In this document: positions 11,001 through 20,519 of the stretch, piece by piece | Layout: each line of letters opens with the position of its first letter | How positions within the stretch are numbered: the first letter of the stretch is position 1 | Assembly: GCA_033064195.1 (NCBI GenBank) | Contig: JARBJD010000240.1 | Coordinates: forward strand, 52,339-116,338 | Source of the DNA: Blattamonas nauphoetae | Taxonomy: Eukaryota; Preaxostyla; Oxymonadida | DNA: 64,000 nt | Direction of reading: 5' to 3' | Notes under the pieces: model-generated | Told to the model about the DNA's origin: nothing | Databases searched by the model: none | The model's input: only the letters and a program-made list of their open reading frames with translations | Made by a program: the position numbers and the translations under genes

Positions 11001-13902
11001 CGTCGCCAGAATCGTGTTTTATTCGTCTGTCGAGCTGGGATTCGATGCGATCGTGCCGAAACCGCTGACAATCACATCTCGAACCCAACCAGGTGAAGTG
11101 AGTGTGCTGTCGAGTGGACGAATTGTGCAATATCACGCGGGAACGACCACACTCGACACGATCCATTTCTCTCTGTCAGCGACTTCAACGCGAACCGAGC
11201 TGTTTCTTGTGATGAGTGGGAAACTGAACGTGAAGTCCTGCTCGCTTTCGTCTGTTTCGGGAACGATTCCGTTTGGAGTGCTGAATGTGACGGGCGGGAG
11301 CGTGGAACTGTTGTCATTGACTCTTTCTGCACAAACCATCTCGACTCTTCCGTTCTCTTTTGATGGGACGAATCAAACAAGTCTGACTTCGCTCTCCCTG
11401 ACAGACACGAACACACCGTCTAACGAATTGATGAAGATTGTCGGAGCAGCGCAATCGTCTCCAATCACAATCAAGAATTCGGAATTCTCGAAAACAACAG
11501 CAGCCCAGCAGCAGATCCTCTGGACGCAGAATCAATTCGCTCCAATCTGTTCGTGGTCAACTGGAGCACTCTCGTTCACAACATGCACAGCCACACTCAC
11601 CTCCACCCGACTCGCTGGTCTGACGAATGGCGGGATTGTTGTGATTGGAGCGACTGTCACACTTTCACAATGCACATTCCAGCAGAATGGAAAGACCCAA
11701 ACCGACGCAGACTTCCCGTCGCTTCAAAGGAACATCGTGTGCAGTGGCGGAGGAAGCGTGACAGTGAGTTCGGTTGCAGGCGGAGATGGTGTTGATCCTG
11801 ACTCCCATTTCTGGATTTCAGAAGGCGACTGCACTGTGACGCTTCCGAATCCGCAGTCGAACACGCCGTTCGTCACTCCGACACTTTCGGATGCTGTTTA
11901 TTCAGCCAACGACACCCATCTCACCGTCACACTGACAGGAACCCTTCTCTTCCCGTGCGGGTTGAAGTTGAGCGTGTTTGACATGCCGGAATACCTCGTT
12001 GATCGGAAAACCGTGATTTCTGAGATTGTGGAAGTGAGTTGGACCGAAAGTGAAATCTCGATTGTGTTGGATCGAACTGATTTCCCAACACTGAACGAGA
12101 TGCTTGCGTGGCGAGCAGCTGTTTTGTTCGGCGCCGACCACTCGAAACAAACAAACGCAGTTCGAATCAAAGATGGAGAAGAATTCCTTGTTCCCATCCC
12201 GCCCCCTCCACCCCCACCACCCGCCGACCCAACACCAGATCCACCCCCAACTGACCCAACTGATCCCCCATCTCCACCAACTCCTCCAGTTGACCCAGTT
12301 GACCCAAAAGATCCGGCAGAAGGCGGGCTGAAGTTCCCGATGTGGCTGATTGGGGTGATTGTCGGTGCACTCGTTGCAGCTGTCGCTGTCATCGTTGTTG
12401 TGTTTGTTGTGCGTCGCAACTCGCAGCCAGAATATGGTGTGTATCTCTACATTGAGTTGGACGAAGAGAATGCGCACCAACCGGGCCACTTCAAGACAGC
12501 AACGATGAATCGCGTGAAACAGGAATGCACACTCGCGCTGGAAGCGTTGGAGGACGATCTGATGGACTTCGGAGGGAATGGAATGGCTGGGAAAGTGGAA
12601 GCGATGGCTTGTTCGTTCCCACACAGTCGTGTTCTGGCCGACGAGTCTGACAGCATCGCAGCGCGACTGGAAGCGAGTGGGAAGGAGGGAGTGGAGAAAG
12701 AGATGGGATGGAAGCAGTTCTTGAAGAGTGTGTTGGATGGACTGGCCTTCCTCAACGCAGAAAACACGCACTCGCCCGTCTTCACTGCAATCAATCCGCA
12801 TATGCTGTTCATTGCTGATGTTGGGCACCCAGCCGACACGACACAAGAACAGGAAGAAGTTCGACCAATGCGAAACATGCACAAATATCAAACAGAAAGC
12901 GCACAACCAGGAAAGGAAGTGTTGATTGGGATGGTTGGAGATGAGACAGATGGAGCGGAAACGAAGCGAACACTCCAACACTCGATGCGAAGGGAGGAAG
13001 TCCAAGAACGGTTCACTGCACCGGAAGTGAAACGAGGAGAGAAGGCAGACGTGTCAACAGCGTTGTTCAGTTTGGGGATGGTGTTGCTGGAACTGCAGGC
13101 AGAGGACAAGGAACTGACAGAGCTTGTTGGGGAAATGATGAAAGCAGAAAGACAAGCTCGACCGTCGCTGGAACTGCTGAGAGTTAGAGTTGGGCGAGAG
13201 GGAAAGGAAGGCAGAGAAGATGAGGGTCGTGTTGTTTCAGTTGGGGTTGATCCCGAGAATGGAAGTGAACTGGCTGAAACACCACTGCACAAGACGAGAA
13301 GAGGGAAGAAGGAGAGATCAGAGAAAAGAAAGAAAAGACGAATGCAGAAGGTAGAGGAAGAGGGACTCGAAAACACTCACCCAATCACACTCACCGAACA
13401 TCCTGAAACAGTTCTGGATGGAAATATGAGTGTGATGAATTTGGAGACAGTGGAGGAAGACGCAAAACCAAAGAAAGTTAGAACACACACACGCCGACAC
13501 TCGTTGAAATCACCAAAACAACTCGAACCCTTATCTCATCTTGCTTTGGAAGAGACCGCTACAGAACAACCGAATGACGGATATGAAGAAGAACTGTCGA
13601 TGGCAGGATCCGAAAACGAAGAAATCACTCGCCCAAAGAAGAAGAAGAAGCGGAAGAAAGGAAAGGGAAAAGGAAAGGAGGGAGAGACCTCAGCCGAAGC
13701 GAATCCTTCCGATTGAGAGCCATCCAACATCCAAAATCAATCCATCACATTTGTGATGCTGTTGAACATTCATTCATCGCCGTGGTTTCGTTTCTGTTTG
13801 CCTTGTTTTGTTCCACATCTTCATTCGGCGAAAGTGAAGTCTTCCTGACTCGAAGCACTTGTCTCGTGTCGGATTGTGTGGATTGGATTCACCAACCACA
13901 TT
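6460..13902 (+). repeat. Arm A of a large inverted duplication
   Basis: Similarity to 37986-45410 in opposite orientation covers the coiled-coil end of the kinase gene, the divergent promoter and the whole receptor-like gene plus its 3' flank. On the receptor side both arms end at the shared words GTGGATTGGATTCACCAACC. On the kinase side similarity stops after the coiled coil (CGAGATGTG-type word). The arms are about 7.4 kb with a 24-kb spacer. Confidence 0.9.
8365..13716 (+). CDS. Receptor-like beta-helix membrane protein with pseudokinase tail (arm A, in-frame TAG)
   Basis: About 1,780 codons. The ATG at 8365 begins a signal peptide (MLLWICLSFILCCL). The ectodomain is Ser/Thr/Asn/Gly-rich with short beta-rung repeats (VTRCIFRN, VTHCAFTNC, SNCWFEQCSSGGEGGG), typical of right-handed parallel beta-helix or polymorphic outer-membrane-like proteins. 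A Pro/Asp stalk (about 12190-12310) precedes one membrane span (WLIGVIVGALVAAVAVIVVV, near 12345) and a basic RR stop-transfer. The cytoplasmic part resembles a kinase C-lobe (FTAPEVKRGEKADV, ALFSLGMVLLEL, RQARPSLELLRVRV) but lacks a glycine loop, the Lys and HRD/DFG, so it is a pseudokinase. A Lys/Glu-rich tail ends at TGA 13714-13716. An in-frame TAG at 10495-10497 interrupts the ectodomain and is shared with the arm B copy. Confidence 0.75.
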
Positions 13903-13904
13903 TC

Positions 13905-14279
13905 TGTGTTTCTGTCTTCTCGTCGTTTCAGACTCTGTCGGTCTCAACGAGAACGGCTATCTCACTCACAAAGCTCCATCATCTGAATCATTTGAAACTT
14001 GCCACTCTGAACTGAAGGAAAGAGATTGCGTTCGAATGGAAGTTGATCTTGACTCAACACCTCGAACAGTGCAATTCTTTGTGAATGGCAAGGCTGGAAC
14101 GAGTTACGTGTCAGGAATCCCTTCATCAGTGCGAATTGGAGTCTGATTCTTTCTTCAATCATTTTTTTCTTTTTCAGTTTTGTGTCCATGAAGAAGAAAC
14201 ATCGATCCGAGTTGACAACATTTCTCGCCTTTCCCGACCCACACCAATATCCAAAGAGATGAAGGAAGTGAAATGGTAA
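13905..14279 (+). pseudogene. 3' fragment of a SPRY gene
   Basis: Starts inside the domain (SDSVGLNENGYL) and reads CVRMEVDLDSTPRTVQFFVNG to SVRIG. The conserved short intron 14141-14177 (GTCTGA...TTTTCAG) and the 102-nt last exon follow, ending ISRLSRPTPISKEMKEVKW-TAA. The first half of the domain is absent: its start coincides with the end of the inverted duplication (about 13902), so it was cut there. Downstream 14280-14480 is shared with the 3' flank of the kinase/SPRY gene at 5540-5774. Confidence 0.75.
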
Positions 14280-14628
14280 TCATGAACCACGTTGCCCTTG
14301 TGGTTGGATGTCTTCTGATGACATCAAGATCAACAACAGCATCCGAAGCGGGTCTTTGCTCAGACTCTCTCCAAACTAGTCCTGTCAGTCTCATTGTTAT
14401 TCATTTCAGTGATTATTGGGACGAAGTATTTTCACACACATCTCGATTTGACATTATTCTCGGCTGCCAACTTCGAGTATTTTGAGGACAGCGGTATTGT
14501 TTCTGCGTGTGTCTGAAGCTGACTCCAAACCGAGAAAGTATCGGTCAAGAATCCTGACCTGTGATGTGGTTGTTAGTTGGTATTTTTCGTGGATTCTACG
14601 ATGCCAGAAGAGTCAGTGAGAAGGGGTC

Positions 14629-15527
14629 AGGGGTTTTGGAACCGGAGGCCAGCCTTAAATAAATTAATATGGTAAACGAGATATCTCATTTTGAAATGGA
14701 AAGAAGCAAAAAACCGTAAAAGTGAAGAGAAAATAGTGATTACTCAATTGTCTAGTTTTGGAGTCCGTTTTAGCTTCCAGTGCAAATGTCACCCAGATTG
14801 CTGTAGATTGTATTCACATCGGACTATTCGGAAAATGTGGCGATTTTTCATCAAACAGTGGAGATTTTCTGCCGGTAATGTGCTTGGATATAGAATTATT
14901 GCCAGTTTTTTTCAAAGTGCAGACAGATGTAATAGGTCCTATTTTGACGGAAGAAATAGAATCAAGAACGAGTATATGTTTCAAAATGGGATATTTGGTG
15001 ATTTTGTCCTTTTCCATGACTAGATCCGACCATCTGATTGAGATGACGACATTCCGAGATGGCTATCGATGATATTCCAAGTAAAAATCCAAATTTCTGT
15101 TTCAATGTCTTCCAGAAAACTTCAGTTCGGCTGCCAAAGTCGAATATCACTTCTGTGTCCCTGCTCAACAAACACTCGTTCGAGAGTGTTGATCGCTGAG
15201 GATTTCATTGACAACGGAGAAAGTTTATGGAAATGGAGGAAAAACAATGGTAGAGGTGGAGAGTTGAATATTGAATCTGATGGTTGTTTTTCCAGTTCAC
15301 ACTTTAAAAAATGAAGAAAATGAGCAAAAACGATCAGCTCCGCATTTGCTCAATAAGAGGTTTTCAACCTTCTCCGTGATTTTCTCGCCATTTCTCCGTA
15401 TTCTCTTTTGGTGTTTTTTTTATTTTCAAAAAAGAATCACCCAGAGCGTCAGAGTGGCGAAAAGTGAACTTTCTCTGCCTCCACCAACAGTGTATTACCC
15501 AGAAATTCCTCCGGTTCCAAAACCCCT
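14629..15527. mobile_element. Candidate small element bounded by 20-bp inverted repeats
   Basis: AGGGGTTTTGGAACCGGAGG at 14629-14648 recurs as its exact reverse complement at 15508-15527. The 0.9-kb interior is AT-rich and holds only short frames with no recognised domain. The size and perfect inverted ends fit a non-autonomous DNA transposon, but I see no clear target duplication, so this is tentative. The wider stretch 14480-15750 holds no gene I can support. Confidence 0.35.
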
Positions 15528-15754
15528 GGAAGGGGTCGGGATTCAGAGAAGAAAGGGAGAGAATTAGCAATTTTTATTCAAAATCCGACAGGTACTCCAG
15601 TTAAGTGATCAAGTTTGAACAAAAATTTCGAAAAATAAGACAAAAATTGTGCTAGATGAAGGAAAACTGAAGGTTCAAAGAGATGAAGATGATTGGGAGA
15701 GTTTCTGCCCAGAAACGTTATGATGAGGCGAGACGGATCTTCTTTTGTGAGTTT

Positions 15755-16807
15755 TTATTGGATCCTTTGTTGAAGTATCCACAAAACAATGGGATCAATG
15801 TAAAAGCGAGGAGTGTTGGAGTGACTTCCTAGAAAACACAAAATGGCCATTGATGGACCATGGCCGTGTCCAAGACGATCCTTCGAGTAATGAAGAGTCA
15901 GTTTGGCCTCGAGTATATCAATAAATCCTTCTTGTTCTAGTTTCAGCAGCAATCTTCGTCCTCCGAGCTCAAATTCGACACCATCGTCTACCCATTTCTG
16001 GATTTTGTTGGAAATGGAGCTGATGCAAGTGTACACGATGCGTGTGTCTTCCACCTCGGTGAGAAGAGACTGGAAGACCAGTGGAAGGCGAGAGGAACAG
16101 ACGAAATCAAGTGTTGGCGGGTGGAAAACACTTGCGTTAAGAATGTGGGTCACGAATGTCAAAAGATCTTCTGATCCTGATTTCCATGACAGAAGATGAT
16201 AGCCGCGGTTGAGCTGAACGAGTGGGGGTTCCATCGGGATCAGCGCGTCATGAAGAACCAGATCTCGCAAAGATTGAGGACGATTATCGTAGTTAGATGG
16301 GATTTTGGGAGGCCTCTCGGTGGGGACGAGCCAGACGCTTGCTTGGAGAATTGTGAGAAGATTGCGCAGGAGGCCCTTCTCGTTGATCACAGAAAGATCA
16401 CGCAAATGTGGTGTAGAAAAGATTCTGGATATGAGTTTCATGGAGACAAGTGCTTGGATGTTTGACTGATTCTTTTCAAAGCATTGGCGAGCGATGCAAA
16501 CTGTATCTTCAACGATTGATGGAGAGGGCAACGACAAAAGATGAACGATCGAATCCACAAAGACCTGCATGGGATCGGTTGATCCTTGTCCAAATGCCAT
16601 CATCAAATCGTCGAGTGTGAACAGGAGAGGCATGTTCCATCTGATGGACCGCAAAAACGCGGAAGTTTGTTGAAGCAGCTCCACATCAAACGGATAGCCA
16701 TCTCTGACCATGGAAATCAGAGATGAAAAGACATGAGCGACAGAATCGACTGTCGCTGTATCATTCCGACTCCATTTCAGGAACGGAGAGTATTCAGGGG
16801 CTGTCAT
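15755..16807 (-). CDS. Helical paralogue-family protein, copy 2
   Basis: A single-exon frame of 350 residues, MTAPEYSPFLKWSRND. It is paralogous along its length to the gene at 2777-3781: VAHVFSSLISMVRDGYPF, WNMPLLFTLDDLMMAFGQGS, SLPSPSIVEDTV, LRDLVLHDALIPMEPPLVQL, LLLKLEQEGFIDILE. It is predicted all-helical and soluble with no known domain. It is slightly longer than copy 1 at the C-terminus and its frame is intact. Its upstream region carries a 1.7-kb hAT-like insertion at 16988, about 180 bp before the start codon, which could affect its promoter. Confidence 0.75.
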   Translation of the reverse strand: MTAPEYSPFLKWSRNDTATVDSVAHVFSSLISMVRDGYPFDVELLQQTSAFLRSIRWNMPLLFTLDDLMMAFGQGSTDPMQVFVDSIVHLLSLPSPSIVEDTVCIARQCFEKNQSNIQALVSMKLISRIFSTPHLRDLSVINEKGLLRNLLTILQASVWLVPTERPPKIPSNYDNRPQSLRDLVLHDALIPMEPPLVQLNRGYHLLSWKSGSEDLLTFVTHILNASVFHPPTLDFVCSSRLPLVFQSLLTEVEDTRIVYTCISSISNKIQKWVDDGVEFELGGRRLLLKLEQEGFIDILEAKLTLHYSKDRLGHGHGPSMAILCFLGSHSNTPRFYIDPIVLWILQQRIQ

Positions 16808-16987
16808 TAGACAATGAAGAGGAAATGGTGGATACCGTCTGATGACATCATCGATTTGCAGAAGAGTTTTTAATTATGGGGTGGAATGCCACATCATTTT
16901 ATTATGGGACAATCAAGATCAAGACTGAAAGGAAAACACTTATGCTCGTGAGGAGTTCCAACTCAGGAGGTGACATTGAGAAAACAC

Positions 16988-18664
16988 TAGGCATGGCTGA
17001 CCGGCCAAAAGTGCCGGTCAGTGTCACCACAGAATCTTTCAATGGGACAGATCTCACCTAATCAATTCATTGTATGACATGAACAAGAAATCAGCGAGCG
17101 TGCGGATGTTAAGGTCCAGATTTGTTCACAGTGATGGATCTATCGAGATTGGTGACGATTGGATTGAGAGTTCACTTTCACGTCATTTTCGTTCATCCAG
17201 CTGGTTCACACCAGCTTTTTGACAGTTTTTCTTTCTATAAATGCTCGAGGAGAACATTGAAGGTGAATGATGAAGTGTAAAAGCTCCAAGTGATTCTATT
17301 CTGCAGTCTTTCATCAGCTCCTCCTGCTTGGCTATCAGGTCAATAATGGTCAGTATCTCGTCAAAAATTGTTATGAGGAAGTGTTTCACTGTTTGTGACA
17401 GCGGAATCGCTGTGTCCAACGTCTCATGTCTACCGTGACGAAGGATTGTTTGAATGAACTGAAGTGTGAGCTGTTGTAGACAAATTGGAGTGTAGACGCA
17501 TCAGAGAAGCATTTGAATGATTTTAAGATGCTATATGAGTTGATACAACAAAGTGAGATCGTACGAGCGGCTCCTTCAGTCGACTGCATTTTATGGTGAC
17601 TTCTAGTTGGTTCTTTCTTTTCATTCGTATTGTTGAGAAATCCACCTCTGAAATGACGTGAGAAAGTCATCAACCGTCAGATTGACGAAGGGAGACGAAC
17701 GTAAGAGTGCACATGGATTGGAGCGAACGATTGAAGTGAATGAGGTCCTGTGCATGGACGTCATGGAAATGTTGGCTGAGAAATGAGAGAATACAGGTCA
17801 CGTGTGGCAGGGTTGAGTGTTTTGAGTGAGTGGCATTTGAACTGATCGGAGGATGTTTGTGACATGAAGATCTGAAGGAACGAGAGGAAAGATGTCACGA
17901 GAGGAGAAAGATAAACACAGAATGCGAAGCTGTTTGACTCAAATTGAGAAGAGATGTGTTGAGCAGATAGTGAAAGAGCATATGTCGACCATGGCACAAA
18001 ACTCTCTTGATATCATCGCACGAGATGACGAGAGAAACCTGTGAATGAATCTGGCTGAGGGAATTGGGAGAGATGAGTGAGTGACTCTGAAACAGAAAGA
18101 TGAGATCGAGATAAAAGAAGACCATCAAATGTCATGCCGCCCAACAACACAGTCAACTGCTAGAAATCTTGCTGACGCTTCACAATAGCTCCTGTTGCTC
18201 GATTAGTTTGCTCTCCTTCCGTGTTTATTGTTGTAAAGCTGTTTTCTGTCTTCATATTAGCTATTCTGTCAGGGGGTCTGTCAGCGCGGCGACGAAAACA
18301 ACTGAAGCTGAGACTCGAACCAACTTTCGAGTATTCTTCATTTTCTTTTTAAGAGAGTCTTGCCTTTCCGTGATTCGAAGAGAAAGTTCGATCCATCACC
18401 CATAACTGTTTTGTCTCATTATTTGAACAGGAAATGTCAGAAAATAAGAGAGAAACGGCTTGATTGAAGTGTAAACATTGTGGTGGTTGCATTTCCGATG
18501 GAAAGGAAAGGATACTCAGGTCACTGATACGATTTTTTGATTTTTATGGAGTCCTCATCGGAGAAATGGTAACTCTCGATTGTGGGTTCCCTAATTTCTC
18601 CGGTCAGTGACCGTCAGTACTTTTCGATGAAAACTGACCGGTCAGTGCCGGTCAGCCATGCCTA
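16988..18664. mobile_element. hAT-like non-autonomous DNA transposon, 8-bp target duplication
   Basis: The ends are inverted (TAGGCATGGCTGACCGG at 16988; its complement ends at 18664), with repeated subterminal GGTCAGTG motifs. The 8-bp duplication GAAAACAC flanks it at 16980-16987 and 18665-18672. The paralogous locus near 3956-3963 has GAAAACAC once followed by the same GACTGCCAATCG, which is the empty site. The 8-bp duplication and TIR form suggest the hAT superfamily. No transposase domain is recognised in the interior; short frames at 17386-17673 and 17761-18128 are unassigned. The age looks moderate, since the target duplication is still perfect. Confidence 0.8.
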
Positions 18665-18874
18665 GAAAACACGACTGCCAATCGATTGACGAAATTAATC
18701 TGAAACCAGACCACTAATTATTTGTGACAGTTCAGCGCTGCCAAAGAAGGCGAGAGAAGTCGCTGTCAGTCATTGTTAATGTGTTCCCACAATCACGAAT
18801 CAAACGAAGAACAATCCCAATTACAATAATTCCGTTTTCGTAGTCCTCCAAAAATGATGATTCCGAAACTGCTA

Positions 18875-20509
18875 GTCACCTAACAATCCGGGAGTAAATA
18901 AGTATCTGGGAGTTTTTTGAACCCACGTTTTTTTCAGAAAACGAAAAAAACAGAGTTGATAAACTGAAATGATCAAAATTATTGATAGAATGTTAATTGT
19001 CTGAGTCGCTGTCGTCATCGGGTATCATTCGAAGTTGGCAGATGTCGTTAATTTCGAAAGGTGGAGGGTGATTGTTTCCGAACAGACAAAACCGCCCACG
19101 GCGGTAGGGATGAGTCTCGTCAATTCTGTCGTTGGGATTGATAGCCCACGCGGGTGGGTTTTCAGGAAGGTCTGTAATTTTCTCTTGGACTTGCGGAGGA
19201 TAGATTGATGATTCACGAAAAGATGCGATGATTGTGTTGGGGTGTAGGGCCTCGTGAAGTGCACCTCGGATACAACTGCCAACTTGTTTCCTTTTTTCAG
19301 CGATTGTGGGAGGGAATTGCGTTGGGAGAGTTCGACGGAGGGCTTGTTTAAAATTGCAGTTTACGAAAAGATCCAATGGCTGGATCCGACTCGATGTATG
19401 CGAAGGAGGAAATACTAGGTCGATCCAATTTGCGGATGCTATTTGTTGGAGTTCACGCGATATGTGAATGGACGCCGAGTCCATTTGGAGAACTGCTGGG
19501 GCTGCACCGAGGTGATGAATCTCCCTCCGTGAAACGATCTCTGGAACGATGATGTCTCGGAAAATCGTTTCGAAAAGTTCCCTTGATAGTCTCTCCCTCC
19601 TGTCGCCATATAGATCAGTCGATCTGTGTTAAATTCCAGCCATTCGGGAGCCAGGTTGACACTTTTGATCAGCCCAACGGTTAGGCAAGATCCTCCATTT
19701 GCGTTCACAAGAAGGATGAATGTCAGACCACTCATCTCTAACGCCTCTGGGATGATTGGGTGGACAGTCTCCCGTAGTGCTACAATATTAGGTATGCGAG
19801 ACCGCTTCAAGGAGAAGTATGTTTCGTCCAAATTAAATACCATCGATGGGTGGTATTGACGAAAAGTGTTGAGGTCACTCCAGCGTTGCAGGAATGGCCG
19901 GAGGATTTGTTGATTGGTGTGTCTTGCTCTCGCGACGGGTAGTGCGAGGGGACGAGTTAGGTGGAGGATCGTTGATCGACTTAAAAACCATCTAGCCCAA
20001 TCAGGAGATACTGGTTTTTTTTCTGGTCTCGATCGTTCTGATCTCTCAAGTATATTGTTTGCCTATTTGAAGTTAAAAATGAAACAGCTCCAAACCATAG
20101 CGTTCACATCGTGGACCATGAGAACTTCATTGTTTTCGAGTTTTTCAACAATATCAGCTGTGAGTTGGTCGATTTCCGATGGGTTCAGCCGTCCTGGATT
20201 CCCAACGCGTCCACAGTGGTATCCTTTTCTCAGTTGTCCAAAAGCTGCGTAAAATTTTCGATTTCCAACCAGACCTGATTCAATGATGCATTTGTGTTTG
20301 ATTTGGAAGTCAAATGCTATTCTTGCCCATCGCTCTCCTTCGTGATGTATGTGGCGATACTCTGCTCGAAGAGAGAGGAGTATGAGTTCGTGACGGGTGA
20401 ACGTTGCCTTCGGCATGATCGCAACCATAAAAAAAGCACGATCAATCAAAACGTTGTGAACAAACAAAAAACTACCGAATAGTTATTTACTCCCGGATTG
20501 TTAGGTGAC
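18875..20509 (-). mobile_element. pogo/Tigger-like Tc1-mariner transposon with TA target duplication
   Basis: A perfect inverted repeat of about 27 bp starts GTCACCTAACAATCCGGGAG at 18875, with its complement ending at 20509. TA dinucleotides flank it at 18873-18874 and 20510-20511. The interior is filled by one minus-strand transposase. It sits at the broken 3' end of the helical host gene (25046-27250), immediately next to the target duplication of the MULE at 20520. Confidence 0.9.
18993..20418 (-). pseudogene. DDE_1 (pogo/Tigger/CENP-B-like) transposase
   Basis: The N-terminal part starts MPKATFTRHELILLSLRAEY at 20418 and ends near VHDVNAMVWS. After an intron or frame change comes a helix-turn-helix-like DWARWFLSRSTILHLTRPLA, then VFNLDETYFSLKRSR with the first catalytic Asp. 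The second Asp is in LQMDSASIHISREL, followed by FPPSHTSSRIQPLD and a terminal acidic tail (DDDSDSDN). The frame shifts once between DRLIY and GDRRERLSRELFE near 19600, and the early segment needs another join. The protein is therefore recognisable over its length but probably not expressed intact from this copy. Confidence 0.8.
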
Positions 20510-20519
20510 TAGCTCGAAT

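Noticed and set aside
12100-13005. Long minus-strand frames antisense to the receptor genes (for example 11902-13005 and its mirror at 38899-40005)
   Set aside because: They are shadows of the strongly biased codon use of the coding strand; Cys/Trp/His-rich readings with no domain.
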